A DNA stretch of 64,000 bases from Heliocidaris erythrogramma (GCA_025617745.1 CM046853.1:29267822-29331821); one strand, 5' to 3'. Shown: positions 23,581 through 35,230, counted from the first letter of the stretch. Numbers and translations: made by a program. The notes: generated by a model from the sequence alone, not told the origin.

Positions 23581-24109
23581 GAGTGAATCACTATTGTAAA
23601 CGTTGCTGGAGTAATCATCTTTTCTTTGATTGCCCCCTTTCTGGATTCGCAGTTTTTTTCGCTCTCAAAGAAGCAGATAAAATAGTGAAGATACACCGTA
23701 GTGTTACGCTCTCCACCTCATCACACCATCATATCCATTCCAAGATGCAGCCTAATAGTTAAGTACATTTATACTTTAGACTGATTTTATTTGATTTTAT
23801 TCGTCAGGTATATTGCAATACAAACATAACCAGGTACCATGACAAGATAGCCCATGAAAGCCGAAATGGCTTATTTCCAATGGGGTCCTTACCTAAATAA
23901 CTGATTAAAAAATACACTAAGAAAACACATTAGTACGACTACAAGACACTTTTTTTTCCGCGTGTGCATCCAACTTAACTATAATTTGGGGGAAAAATTA
24001 ATTGTTTCTACAATCAAATGTATCAATAAAGTATTCACTTTTTATTTACAGTTCTAAAACAGCAAGTGATTTTTCAGGAGAATCTATAACATATTATACA
24101 TATATAAAG

Positions 24110-24930
24110 CCTTGGTCACAAATACCATTAAGAACTCTACGAAGGCCGTACGAACGATTTTCAGACAATTTCGTAAGATCTTCTCAAGAAGGCCGTACAA
24201 AACTAGCGTTTCGTAGACCGTTCGTAGACCGTTCGTAAGTTCGCAGCCTGGTCGATGGTCTTGTCCAAGTATTTTTCAGCGTCCTACGAAGCCCCCACTT
24301 CGTAAGGCGGCCGTACGAACGTCGCAAGAACAACGTAAAAACCACGCTTCTAGAAGCCTTAAATTCTTACAATGATCGTAAGAACGCCTTACGAACGGAG
24401 ATTCGTATGGCGCTCTTACGAACGACTCTTGTCGTTTGTAAGGCATTCGTAAGATGCTCGTAAGGCGCGGGTACACAGCTGCAGTTGTAGTCTCTTTGGC
24501 ACTACTGTCATCTTGAAAGTATCAAATTTTCAACAGGCACAGAATTTTCGACAGTACACGGCAGCGCCTTTTTGCAACCCGACAAAATATACAAAAAATC
24601 GTAAGATGTTCTTACGAATGCCTTGAGAGTGCCGTGAGTTGCACGTACGACCATCTTGCGACAACAAAAATCGTAAGATGGCCGTAAGTCTGACGAAAGA
24701 ATTACTCAAGGCATTCTTACGAAAAACTCTAGGGACATTGTATAACCGAAAATCACTTCGTTTCTCAAGTAGGTCTTAAGTTTTTCTTGTGAATTAAACG
24801 GCTTTCGTACGAACTTCGTAAGAAGGCCGTAAAAATCTATGCCCCATCTACGAATCTCTACGAACTCCGGAATTCGTACGAGCAGTGAGATTCGTACGAA
24901 CGCATCGTTCGTACGAACCTTTGTGACCGT
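24110..24930. mobile_element. TTCGTACGAA-rich element with GGTCACAAA ends
   Basis: Ends read CCTTGGTCACAAA (24110) and, on the other strand, CGGTCACAAAGG (24918-24929). The ~820 bp body is saturated with short palindromic words: CGTACGAA, CTTCGTAAG, GGCCGTACG, TTACGAACG recur dozens of times. The sequence is CpG-rich against an AT-rich background. No coding was recognised. Its right half (from 24493) is included in the large tandem duplication that follows. The superfamily is undetermined. Confidence 0.55.
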
Positions 24931-25469
24931 AACTTAACATATGCCAAACGGGCGACTGCCAACAGGCAACTGAGATGAGCAAAGAATTAGTGAGTACTAC
25001 ATACTGTATATATATATATATCATAAGAGCTTCAAACATCGTATCTGATATCGGTAAAGTGGGCTAGAGGCCTCGCACGAAATATGACTATATCGTCAAA
25101 CAACGACATAATTCAAACTTTTGGAATCAATGGAATGAAAAGAAAGTATAAAAAGAGAACAGAGGAATGGGTGCTACAACAACAATTTGTCATGCCTGTA
25201 CTTATATATATCTAAAATAGATGTAAAAACTTCCAGATCGCCATTAGGCGTATTAGCCAGGGAAATCACTGTTTAACAAGCATAATATGTATCAACAGAC
25301 TCCGCGAACAGTTGCACTACACTTCTTTGTGATAATTAAGGTTTCTTACGACCTTGCGATGCGTTAGTAAACCTTTTCGCTTATTGCGAGATGAAAAAAA
25401 AACAACAAACAAACAACTGACCGTGCTCGAGGAATCCTCCCTCTCGAACACACCTACTATTTTTAGTTC

Positions 25470-25665
25470 TGAACAATAGGCCTACGTATGTAATATTTAA
25501 TACAAAACGTGCTCTCTAAGGTATTGTGTCTGAACTGAACAATAGCCCTACATATATATTAATTAATATAAAACGTGCACTCTAAAATATTGTGTCAGGA
25601 ATGAACAATAGGCCAACGTATGCATGATTTAATACAAAACGTGCACTCTAAGGTATTGCGTCTGT
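25470..25665. repeat. Short tandem motif, three degenerate units
   Basis: CTGAACAATAG.CCTACGTATG.AATATTTAATACAAAACGTGC.CTCTAAGGTATTGTGTC occurs three times in a row with about a 77 bp period, each copy diverged. The same array is present in the duplicated copy at about 27418-27613. Confidence 0.7.
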
Positions 25666-26084
25666 CAAGCGGTGATCTTTGGAAACGGATACTCTTTCTC
25701 ATCCTATGACAGGCATCGGTGTTGCATGCAGGTGTCATCAGGGTGGGGCCTAAGACCCTCATTGTGGATTTCCTTGGGGTTTTTTTTTTTTATTTTTTTT
25801 TTTTACATTATTCTCATAATCATCAGCATATTCAGGAGGTGCCATTTATCTTCTAGACATCATGTGTTAGTGTTCATTCTAATGCATATACCTGATAACG
25901 GTATATTTTTTACAAATCGCAGTTTGTTCAAAATAAGTTTTACGTTGCATGAGCAAGATCCCCCTGCAAGGTATTTTTTTTTTAGAAGGGATCCAAACAA
26001 CAACCAAAATAATTCTTTTTCGTGAAAAGACATAAAATCGTCTCTCAAGGCTAGATGAGACGGTTAAATTGTTAACAATTAAAA

Positions 26085-26259
26085 CAGTGGCGGATTTAGG
26101 GGGACACTTCCGGCCAGTGTCCCCCACCCTTTGGAAAGAAAAGTGCACATTGTGCCCCCCCCCCCTTGTTAGAAGTGATAACATTTTTTTAATTATTGCT
26201 TGTCAGAAAATTTCTGAATTCTTTTGAAGACCTTGTACAAAACCCCGGATCTACCCCTG
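26085..26259. mobile_element. Short hAT-like MITE (CAGTGGCGG ends), copy in unit 1
   Basis: Begins CAGTGGCGGATTTAGGGG and ends CCCCGGATCTACCCCTG, an imperfect inverted pair. Flanks AATTAAAA and GATTAAAG agree at six of eight positions, compatible with an old 8 bp duplication. It contains GGGGGACACT...AGTGTCCCCC near the left end and the recurring TTGCTTGTCAGAAAATTTCTG word. The duplicated copy lies at 28030-28199. Confidence 0.5.
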
Positions 26260-28029
26260 GATTAAAGAGCACTCAGAGGAAACAAATCATTTTATATGGA
26301 TGCCCGCACTGAACTTTACTTCCCGACGGCCCAAATGAGGGAGAAATATAAACAAGTGTACAGTACAGATATTTAAATTTGGAATATTTCATTACAGAAG
26401 TAATAACGTAAGATACAAAGCACAGTATATTTTGCACTACTCTTTGGCACTACTGTCATCTTGAAAGTATCAAATTTTCAACAGGCACAGAATTTTCGAC
26501 AGTACACGGCAGCGCCTTTTTGCAACCCGACAAAATATACAAAAATTCGTAAGATGTTCTTACGAATGACTTGAGAGTGCCGTGAGTTGCACGTACGACC
26601 ATCTTGCGACAACAAAAATCGTAAGATGGCCGTAAGTCTGACGAAAGAATTACTCAAGGCATTCTTACGAAAAACTCTAGGGACATTGTATAACCGAAAA
26701 TCACTTCGTTTCTCCAGTAGGTCTTAAGTTTTTCTTGTGAATTAAGCGGCTTTCGTACGAACTTCGTAAGAAGGCCGTAAAAATCTATGCCCCATCTACG
26801 AATCTCTACGAACTCCGGAATTCGTACGAGCAGTGAGATTCGTACGAACGCATCGTTCGTACGAACCTTTTTGACCGTAACTTAACATATGCCAAACGGG
26901 CGACTGCCAACAGGCAACTGAGATGAGCAAAGAATTAGTGAATACTACATACTGTATATATATATATATCATAAGAGCTTCAAACATCGTATCTGATATC
27001 GGTAAAGTGGGCTAGAGGCCTCGCACGAAATATGACTATATCGTCAAACAACGACATAATTCAAACTTTTGGAATCAATGGAATGAAAAGAAAGTATAAA
27101 AAGAGAACAGAGGAATGGGTGCTACAACAACAATTTGTCATGCCTGTACTTATATATATCTAAAATAGATGTAAAAACTTCCAGATCGCCATTAGGCGTA
27201 TTAGCCAGGGAAATCACTGTTTAACAAGCATAATATGTATCAACAGACTCCGCGAACAGTTGCACTACACTTCTTTGTGATAATTAAGGTTTCTTACGAC
27301 CTTGCGATGCGTTAGTAAACCTTTTCGCTTATTGCGAGATGAAAAAAAAACAACAAACAAACAACTGACCGTGCTCGAGGAATCCTCCCTCTCGAACACA
27401 CCTACTATTTTTAGTTCTGAACAATAGGCCTACGTATGTAATATTTAATACAAAACGTGCTCTCTAAGGTATTGTGTCTGAACTGAACAATAGCCCTACA
27501 TATATATTAATTAATATAAAACGTGCACTCTAAAATATTGTGTCAGGAATGAACAATAGGCCAACGTATGCATGATTTAATACAAAACGTGCACTCTAAG
27601 GTATTGCGTCTGTCAAGCGGTGATCTTTGGAAACGGATACTCTTTCTCATCCTATGACAGGCATCGGTGTTGCATGCAGGTGTCATCAGGGTGGGGCCTA
27701 AGACCCTCATTGTGGATTTCCTTGGGGTTTTTTTTTTATTTTTTTTTTTTACATTATTCTCATAATCATCAGCATATTCAGGAGGTGCCATTTATCTTCT
27801 AGACATCATGTGTTAGTGTTCATTCTAATGCATATACCTGATAACGGTATATTTTTTACAAATCGCAGTTTGTTCAAAATAAGTTTTACGTTGCATGAGC
27901 AAGATCCCCCTGCAAGGTATTTTTTTTTAGAAGGGATCCAAACAACACCCAAAATAATTCTTTTTCGTGAAAAGACATAAAATCGTCTCTCAAGGCTAGA
28001 TGAGACGGCTAAATTGTTAACAATTAAAA

Positions 28030-28199
28030 CAGTGGCGGATTTAGGGGGACACTTCCGGCCAGTGTCCCCCACCCTTTGGAAAGAAAAGTGCACATTGTGC
28101 CCCCTTGTTAGAAGTGATAACATTTTTTTTATTATTGCTTGTCAGAAAATTTCTGAATTCTTTTGAAGACCTTGTACAAACCCCCCGGATCTACCCCTG
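28030..28199. mobile_element. Short hAT-like MITE, copy in unit 2
   Basis: Second copy of the CAGTGGCGG-ended element, carried along by the 1.95 kb tandem duplication, with a shorter C run inside. It is not an independent insertion. Confidence 0.5.
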
Positions 28200-28469
28200 G
28201 ATTAAAGAGCACGCAGAGGAAACAAATCATTTTATATGGATGCCCGCACTGAACTTTACTTCCCGACGGCCCAAATGAGGGAGAAATATAAACAAGTGTA
28301 CAGTACAGATATTTAAATTTGGAATATTTCATTACAGAAGTAATAACGTAAGATACAAAGCACAATATATTTTGCCCATTGGCCCAATTTAACGTTGTAA
28401 CACCTGCCTTTTACTGTACAATGATAGATAAATACAATTATGCATGACTTATTAAATATCAACTGGGTG

Positions 28470-28500
28470 TGTGTGCGCGCGCGCGCGTGTGTTGTGTGTG

Positions 28501-28543
<43 letters not shown>
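28470..28543. repeat. GT/GC then AT microsatellite
   Basis: GTGTGTGCGCGCGCGCGTGTG followed by a long (AT)n tract. Another (AT)n lies at 28677-28697. Confidence 0.9.
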
Positions 28544-28545
<2 letters not shown>

Positions 28546-28596
28546 CACTGGATCGGTTATTAGGGAGACACACGACAATGCGGTTTATTCCGTCAT

Positions 28597-28676
28597 AATA
28601 GGGACTGGTGTATTAGGGAGACACCATGGACAAAGAGGGAGACAAACAAGTGTCTCCCACACGAAGATCTAGTGAC
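28597..28676. repeat. Dispersed palindromic repeat, copy B
   Basis: Inverted relative of the segment at 18997-19080: GACTGGTGTATTAGGGAG, CCATGGACAAAGAGGGAG and ACAAACAAGTGTCTCCC, ending GAAGATCTAGTGA. A further GGGAGACACACGAC block lies just upstream at 28563. Confidence 0.7.
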
Positions 28677-29104
28677 ATATATATATATATATATATAATG
28701 TGAGAAGTCAGTTGAATAAGCCAGTTCGGGGTTAGCGCATGGTACAAATGACCCCAAATATCCCCAGATATTTTAGACATGGAGGGTCCCTTTATGTGCA
28801 CTTCAGAAAAATAACTCTGGGAGTGATAGAGGTGCCTCATGAATAGCTTTTGTTTCCCCCTTTAAAAAGAATACTTCCACCTGGATATCATGGAATGCAC
28901 CATTAGTGCATAATTGAATAATGATTACATGACATTCATGAGCACATATCGAATATTAGTGTCAGTGGGTTTTAGAATTTGGTACAGATGACCTTTATCT
29001 GCTCATGCTCAGATTGCATCCCCGAAGTGGCTTATTGAATGAGAGAAATAATTTGCGTAGCTAACTCCTCTTTATGGAAATAACTGCAGGGATTGCAAAA
29101 AAAT

Positions 29105-29176
29105 GTCTCCGCCGGGAGTCGAACCCGTGTCTTTGGCACTGTACGCCAAACGCCGTAACCACTAGACCACGGAGGC
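29105..29176 (-). tRNA. tRNA-like gene or pseudogene (anticodon position reads ACA)
   Basis: On the minus strand a 72 nt cloverleaf can be drawn: acceptor GCCTCCG/CGGAGAC with one C-A mismatch, a D-arm/A-box TGGTCTAGTGG, anticodon stem TTGGC/GCCAA with loop GTACAGT, and T-arm CACGGGTTCGACTCCCG. A run of T follows the 3' end, a pol III terminator. The ACA anticodon would be Cys but is rarely used in animals, and the acceptor mismatch suggests a decayed copy. A related sequence with shared flanks lies at 60966-61036, so it may be part of a dispersed repeat. Confidence 0.55.
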
Positions 29177-29324
29177 GGGTTAGGTGGTATTTGGCTACAC
29201 CAGGTACAAACCCCTTCGTTAATTTATTCCTTTTCTTTGAGGGACAGGGGAGTATTGAACAATGAAAAGCCGCATGCCTAGCTAGATCCATGGCGGATTC
29301 ATGTATTAGAATTAATTAATTACT

Positions 29325-29350
29325 AGCGGGACCCGTGGAAATCCACGGGT
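29325..29350. other. Perfect short hairpin
   Basis: ACCCGTGG-A-AA-TCCACGGGT forms 9 bp arms with a 2 nt loop, preceded by TACTAGCGGG. Looks like the end of an unidentified repeat; no partner end was found. Confidence 0.45.
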
Positions 29351-29574
29351 TCACTTTTTACATTGCACTCCCAAGATTTTCATAATCGATGTGGACATTC
29401 TTGTGACTTTATTTATTTATTGTTTTTTTGTTAATGAAATTATCACGCATACGTGCTCAAAGTCACAATTACTTAGTCAAACATAACCACATAATCAGTT
29501 AAAAATATTGTATAATGTAATGTACAGAATATATTTTAATTCTATGATAGCTAAATATCATTATGCCATAAGGG

Positions 29575-29712
29575 GGAGGGAGAGAGAGAGAGGGAGCGAG
29601 AGAGAGGGAGAGAGATAGAGAGAGTGGTGGTAAACAGATAAAAAGAGAGAGACATGGATGTAGAGAATATAAACATAACAGAAAGAGAGGGAGAGAGAGA
29701 AAGTGAGAGAGT
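29575..29712. repeat. GA-rich microsatellite
   Basis: GGGAGAGAGAG-type purine tract broken by short AT-rich segments. Confidence 0.85.
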
Positions 29713-31166
29713 GGAATGTTGATGTTAGTGTTTCCATTTAGCTTAATGTTTTATGATATGAAAACTTAAATATAGTTGTAAAATGAATTAGCAAGTTAAT
29801 GGCCTAGTTATGTATAATTTGTGTATGGAATATTGTTGTCATCGTAGAGGCCGCTCATTACTTAGTCTATAGCAAGAAAGACAATTTTAGTTAGAAAATT
29901 GGTAGTAGTTATATATCTTCTATAAGTAATCGAGCGAATATTCACCTACACATATTATAATTCTCAAATTCAATGAGACACTTATATGTATGAGCAATAA
30001 TTGCGTTCAATCACATCCTACAATACACATTAAAAGTATTTAAAAAAAAAGAAGCATGAATTTCCGAATATTGGGCCCCTCCCTCACAAAATCCTGGATC
30101 CGCAGTTGGACTTGGTGGATGGTGAAGGCAGGCCCTATCATGCCCCTGCCCTCACTCTACTCCATCCAGTGGCATAGAAAGGTCCCAAATACAATGAAAA
30201 TAAAAATGATTGATGCATTCACATAATCCCGCGTCACCCATCCCATCTTTCACCCCCGCTAGTGCTATCTACACTGTGAGTTTATTTTTCTACTATAAAA
30301 CAAAAATGAATGATGCATTCACATATCCCCAGCCCCATGCCCGCTATATCTACGCCAATGATTTCAATGCAATGGAATAACGCTCATAGCATAATGTTCG
30401 CCCCTTAAGCTGATATTATTTTTTAAAGAAACAAAATAGATGTAGAATATACTCAAATAAGATGAATTTAACACCGAATAGAATATGAATAAAGGTGTAT
30501 TCGGCCTAACCTGTTTCCAATCTTGAAATAAGAAACCAAGTGAGGCATTTACTGCAGTGCGGGCTTTAAAATTCAAGTAATGTATAGAATCTGCTCTGAC
30601 ACATGCTCGAATACCAAGGGGGTGTTTTTTTGTGCTTGTCAGATAATTTTTGAAAAAAAAAGATTCCCCCCCCCCAAAAAAAAATACTGATGTTTTTTCA
30701 TTTTTTTTTGCTTGCCAGAGAATTTTTCTAGTAACCCCCCCCCCTAAAAAAACAAAACAAAACAAAACAAACAAAGAAAAAAATCCTTGTTTTTCCTTGT
30801 CAGAGAATTTTGGAGTAAAAACCAATCCCTTTAAAAAAAATCTTGCGTACGCCACTGTTCTGACATACGGTAGGATAAATTCATCGTCAAATGTTAACTG
30901 TAGTTAAAAAAATAAAGGATAAGTACAGGATACTATTTTCAATCTTGAAATAAGCAGCGCTTAGTAAGGTATATACTGCTAGACATTAAGCTGGGAGTTC
31001 AACCAGCAAAGCCGTACTACAGCTCAGCCTCAGACTGTACGTGGGCGCTGCCATGACAGATTACCAGCGTTGTAAAGAAGAATGTAAACAAATTTTAGGC
31101 ATTTTACTCCCAGTGTTAAAGATCGTATGCTCGATCTGTAATGAAAAGCACACGTCAGAAAAAATT
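29713..31166. other. Non-coding; fragments of CAGTGGCG-type repeats
   Basis: CCTGGATCCGCAGTTGG (about 30090) and GCGTACGCCACTG (30844-30856) are terminus-like motifs of the CAGTGGCG family. Between 30590 and 30850 the word CTTG(T/C)CAGA.AATTTT occurs three times, separated by C runs and A runs. A 163-codon minus frame here (30364-30855) is formed by these homopolymers and is not a gene. Confidence 0.45.
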
Positions 31167-31183
31167 GGAACCAGCGGGATTCG

Positions 31184-31254
31184 AACCAGCGGGATTCGAA
31201 CCTGTCATCTACTACTTGCCGGGCAGCGACTTAACCACCAGGCTATTCTGGTTC
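31184..31254 (-). tRNA. Degenerate tRNA-like sequence
   Basis: Minus strand: acceptor-like GAACCAG/CTGGTTC (7 bp), A-box-like TAGCCTGGTGGTTAAG and B-box GGTTCGAATCC. The anticodon arm and T-stem do not pair well, so it is a pseudogene or SINE head. The 3' end is duplicated: GAACCAGCGGGATTCGAA occurs twice in a row at 31168 and 31184. Confidence 0.45.
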
Positions 31255-31394
31255 ACGGCCAAGTCACGATGAACTGGAATCAAATACCCAAGATCCTCTT
31301 CTTTCTGACTCATTAATATTCAACGGTCCGCCGTAGACAATGGTTAGTAAATGAAGAAGCTTGATGGCAGGAATTTTTTTTTAAATTTGTCTGA

Positions 31395-31650
31395 TTCGGT
31401 CGACGGCGAGGCAAAGAACGCGGGCCAATGGGGTATGGTCGTTCAGGAGATCGCGCACCTGCTGCCAACGCGACGTCGTCGTGCGACGCGAAGGCGACGT
31501 TGCACATGCGGGCGGCCAGGCCGACCGGTCGAGACGGAAGGCGGCTCGCGGCGGGCAGCGGGAAAACATTTCATAGAGTCCATCGGACTCCCTCCTGCAG
31601 CGCGTGCAAAGTCAATCGAGGCGGGCGCGTGACCTCCCGCGTCGCGTTAG
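31395..31650. other. CpG-rich patch of unknown origin
   Basis: About 250 bp of markedly GC- and CpG-rich sequence (TCGGTCGACGGCGAGG, CGCGACGTCGTCGTGCGACG, GGCTCGCGGCGGGCAGCGG) within an AT-rich background. It is open in several frames on both strands, as expected from low stop frequency, and no domain is recognisable. It may be a CpG-island-like promoter, the core of an unmethylated repeat, or foreign DNA. Confidence 0.5.
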
Positions 31651-32279
31651 CAAATTAATTATAGTGATTTACAATGTGTGAGAAATTAGTTCTAATACTA
31701 TAGCATCCGCAATTCTCGTGGGTATATTTACATAATGTGAGAAATCAATCAATATAATTATACAGGCAGTGTCGCCATAAAAGTCAGTCACTCCTTTGTA
31801 AGACAGCAGTATGCAATAGATCAGAAACTGAGGAAAGATGAATTGCATGCATGCAATGAAAAAAAAACAAAAATTCATCACACTATCTGAAAGTCAATTT
31901 ATGTGACTTCAAGAGTAGACGATACGTCACGATGTGGCAGACCTCAACAACAATATACTACATGCTTACACAATATAACGAAAATGATAACTATAAAAGT
32001 GGTCACACCTGAAAGATGAAATCGATGAGGTTCTGTCAGTCAAACACCATGGGCATTGTCTTCACCGCTTTTTCTGAACTAACATTAAATGAGTAAAATC
32101 ATTGGCTCACGAATATTATGGTTGAGGTCTGTAGTAAGAAAATCGCTCTCCGAGCGATTCCAGATAGACCATAAAATCGTTGAGAGAGGCTAATTATAAC
32201 TAATCGTTGAGGCCTGAACTACAATGATGATTTCTAATTCATTTTCCACAAAAAATAGGGGACTGGTTGGGAACGATTT

Positions 32280-33665
32280 ACCGTTATAGTTACACAGTGT
32301 TTATCACGCAAAAAAAAAAAAAAAATAATAAATACACACTTTGAAAATATTATCCCAAATCATAATATTTCACAATATCGTTGCGATCTTTCTTCTATTA
32401 TGGGTGAGGGTCTGTTTCATCTGATCACACTAAGAGTATTGACAATATTTTACACTTGAGTGAGTATTGGCTTCTTTTGTAAAACTAGCAAAATTGTTTG
32501 CGCAAAAATGCCTAAGTATTGAATTTGGTCAAAGTGCATATCAGGCAGTAACTGCATGTTCTCTGTTAACTATCATTAATTGCTTTGGAAAATCATTTAA
32601 TCCTTAACCCTACAAGGTGCACACCCACTGTGGCTTATCCAGATATTGATAAAGGTGAGGGGGATGCTCCCAAGATAGCGGTTAGATGTAACTGTACAGC
32701 TCCATTCTTGAACGAGCATCATAAGCATCCTAAGTTGTACTAGATTTTCCTATTGGCTTTCAAGAAGGAGCTACACCAGCTTCACAAATTGCTGGATAGG
32801 ACCACCCCCACACACCCACACACACACAACCGCCACTATCATTGCAGGTGGTGTCTTTCCATTACAAATCATCTGCATCAATATCCATTTTTGCCGAACA
32901 GTGTCGGAAAGATTGAATCCAATAACGGGAGGAGAACCCTAACATTTACATGTTTTCTTCTATAAATGTCTTATTCCTCCTAAATGTTACAAGACCACAT
33001 AAACAACGTCTTGTACGATTTATAAAAATAATGCTTTAACCTTTCTTCAATTTAACATGTATCCTGTCCACATTCCCTACACAGTAACGTATCTTCTATT
33101 GGTTGGAGGAAATGGTGCAAAGAAGTGAACCAAACTGAATGTTCAAAACCAGCATATTTAATCTCTCTTTTTGAAAGGAAACATTTAGAAGGCATCGCAA
33201 TTTGCATCCTTTCAATATATGTTCCATAAAAAAATGGTATTTTGTGCAGAAAGACGGTAATCTGCATTTTTTTTGGGGGGGGGGGGGGGGGCGTTTGAGT
33301 GAGTGTGTGTATCTTGGATGGGGTGTGCGGCTATGTACAGGATCAAGGATTAAATGATTCTTCAAAACAATTATTGATTGTTAACAGTGAAAATGAAGTT
33401 ACTACCTCAAACGCACTTTTATCAAATTCTAGACGGAGGCATTTTTGCGCTAACCAATTTTGGTGAGTTTATTACAAAAGTAGCCAGTATCCACTCAAGA
33501 GTAAAATATTGCCAATACGCTTAGTGTCATTCGATGAAACAGACCCTCACTCATAATTGTATAAGAAAAAATCATTAAAATATTGTTAAATTATGATTCT
33601 GAAGAATCTGTTCAAAGTGTGTACTTTTTTGTAGTTATTATATATCGTTGAGTTCCGACCAGGCC
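32280..33665. mobile_element. Foldback element of about 1.4 kb
   Basis: Left arm about 32325-32545 (ACACACTTTGAAAATATT, ATAATATTTCACAATAT, GGGTGAGGGTCTGTTTCATC, GCGCAAAAATGCCT) is mirrored at about 33405-33635 (AGGCATTTTTGCGC, GATGAAACAGACCCTCACTC, ATGATTC..AGAATCTG). Weaker matching continues outward to AACGATTTACCG / ATATATCGTTGAG. The loop (32546-33400) holds unrelated AT-rich sequence with a G run at 33277-33291. No coding was recognised; the exact termini are uncertain. Confidence 0.65.
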
Positions 33666-34317
33666 TTTAAAATGAGACCTGCGATTCGACAGCTGTCAAC
33701 CAAAAACAATTTAGAGATAAAGTCTTGAGGAAATTGATTGCACGGGATTGAAGTATGTGCCAAATGTCGCTTTTCTAAAAATATTTATTACAGACAAAGT
33801 TTTGTCAAATCAAATGGTAACGAAAAATATCAACTTTATCAGAGTAATCAATCTTAATTCAAAAATTTGCAACAAATATGGGCCCGAAGTGAGAATCGCA
33901 AAATGCTTCATTTGTGCAAATAAAATATCAGCAATCTATAATATATTACCTCGCAGTAGCCCCTGTGTTACAAATCCCTTGGTCGCAAAAGACATCGGCC
34001 CCCAAAATGACCGTTATATGGATCAGTTACTTCCACTGGCCATCGACCCAGGCAATTTCTGGTCCCAGCCATGATAAAGAAAAAAACAAAAAATCCAGAG
34101 TAAATGCATCAGTCCTCCTCTTTCTGGTTCATTGCATCCACAAAGGTCTCCAGTACAACCGTTATGCTATAAATACACAGAAAATTTGTGCGTGGAATAG
34201 CGATTTCATTGCGCTTCCAGTAAGATATTTTAGAGCTTTTCTTGATAAAAACGGCAAGGGCAAGATAAATGCCACCGTGGGAAATCGAACTGTGATATCG
34301 AGAACCCACTGCTTTAA

Positions 34318-34638
34318 AGGAGAAGTCCATCCGTAGAAGCAGTAAAATGAAAGAAACAGATCAGTGAAGGTTTAAGCAAAATACGATAAAAATTAAGAAA
34401 GTTATGAATTTTTGAAGTTGTATATCAGTCAAACATAAATTGGCAAGTCCGTGACGTACAGGTCTTGCGAGCTCCTCTCCCATTTGCCCTGTACACACAC
34501 ACAAAAAAAATAAATTTCCTTTTTATGTAAAGAAAATATTAAATCATACATGCACCTTTAGATAATCATTGCTCATATGTTTTTGCACAAAACTTGTAGG
34601 AAACAAATCTATTCTTTATATCAGGGTGGACTTTCCCT
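34318..34638. mobile_element. TTAA-flanked MITE (copy 4)
   Basis: TTAA at 34314-34317 and 34639-34642 flank AGGAGAAGTCCATCC and GGGTGGACTTTCCCT. The subterminal block ATCAGTGAAGGTTTAAG...AAAGTTATGAATTTTTGAA matches the corresponding block of the element at 15578-16091, so the two are related. It is 321 bp and non-coding. Confidence 0.78.
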
Positions 34639-35230
34639 TTAACAAAATACACTAAACATAAACCTTAGCATAATGCTAAAAGATAATAAGTTTATAATTT
34701 AAATGATCGCTTAACATCACACATTCGACTTATTTTCCAGTCTCTCTTTCTCTCGCCAACATTCTCTGCTTCTCTCACACGCACATACGCACACACACAC
34801 GCCCTCACAACCTGACCATGCGAAAAGTGCTACGTCCGGCACAACTTTACGCCGACTATTCTGGTCACGCATATAGGCGGAAGCTCCTTCACACCTTCTG
34901 TCTGCACTCCATGACATAGACGAACGATTCCTTCTTTTTATTTCTGCAGATCCTTAAATCATCTGTCTTTACCTGACAAACCTCCCAAACAGCCGTATCA
35001 CGAATGCATCTATGTTCCTTCCATGCCCTATATTGCCATTAGCTGTGAAAGAATTGCAGAGACAGTACACGCCCTTTGAGGATTTGAAACGTTTACAAAT
35101 AAGTTTTGTTCACAAATTCTTGTGTTACGACAGGATACATTACGACTACGACACGTGTGGCGATTTCTTGTCACGGCCGGATGGAAGGCAACTAGCTTTT
35201 ACCATTGGAAATCTTCAAAAATAATTCCGG

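Larger units (their letters stand above)
24493..28375. repeat. Head-to-tail duplication, 1.95 kb unit
   Basis: Copy 1 spans 24493-26440 and copy 2 spans 26441-28375. Both start TCTTTGGCACTACTGTCATC and end near AGATACAAAGCACA(G/A)TATATTTTGC. They are collinear with a period of 1,948 bp and differ only by scattered substitutions and homopolymer lengths (for example poly-T near 25780 and poly-C near 26155). The unit contains the right half of the GGTCACAAA element, AATAGGCC(T/A)ACGTATG-type motif repeats near 25470-25650, and a small CAGTGGCGG element. No gene was recognised in it. Tight identity implies a recent event or an assembly duplication. Confidence 0.92.

Noticed and set aside
24110-24930. 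Simple tandem satellite
   Set aside because: Words recur at irregular spacing and in both orientations and the stretch has inverted ends, so it is better described as an element.
24493-28375. Pair of long terminal repeats
   Set aside because: The two 1.95 kb copies abut directly with no internal region, and contain no LTR-type ends; a tandem duplication explains them.
30364-30855. 163-codon minus-strand gene
   Set aside because: Phe/Lys/Gly-rich stretches arise from homopolymers of a repeat family; no domain or conserved motif.
34717-34917. Cys/Val-rich minus-strand frame
   Set aside because: Its distinctive part is translated from a CA/CT microsatellite.
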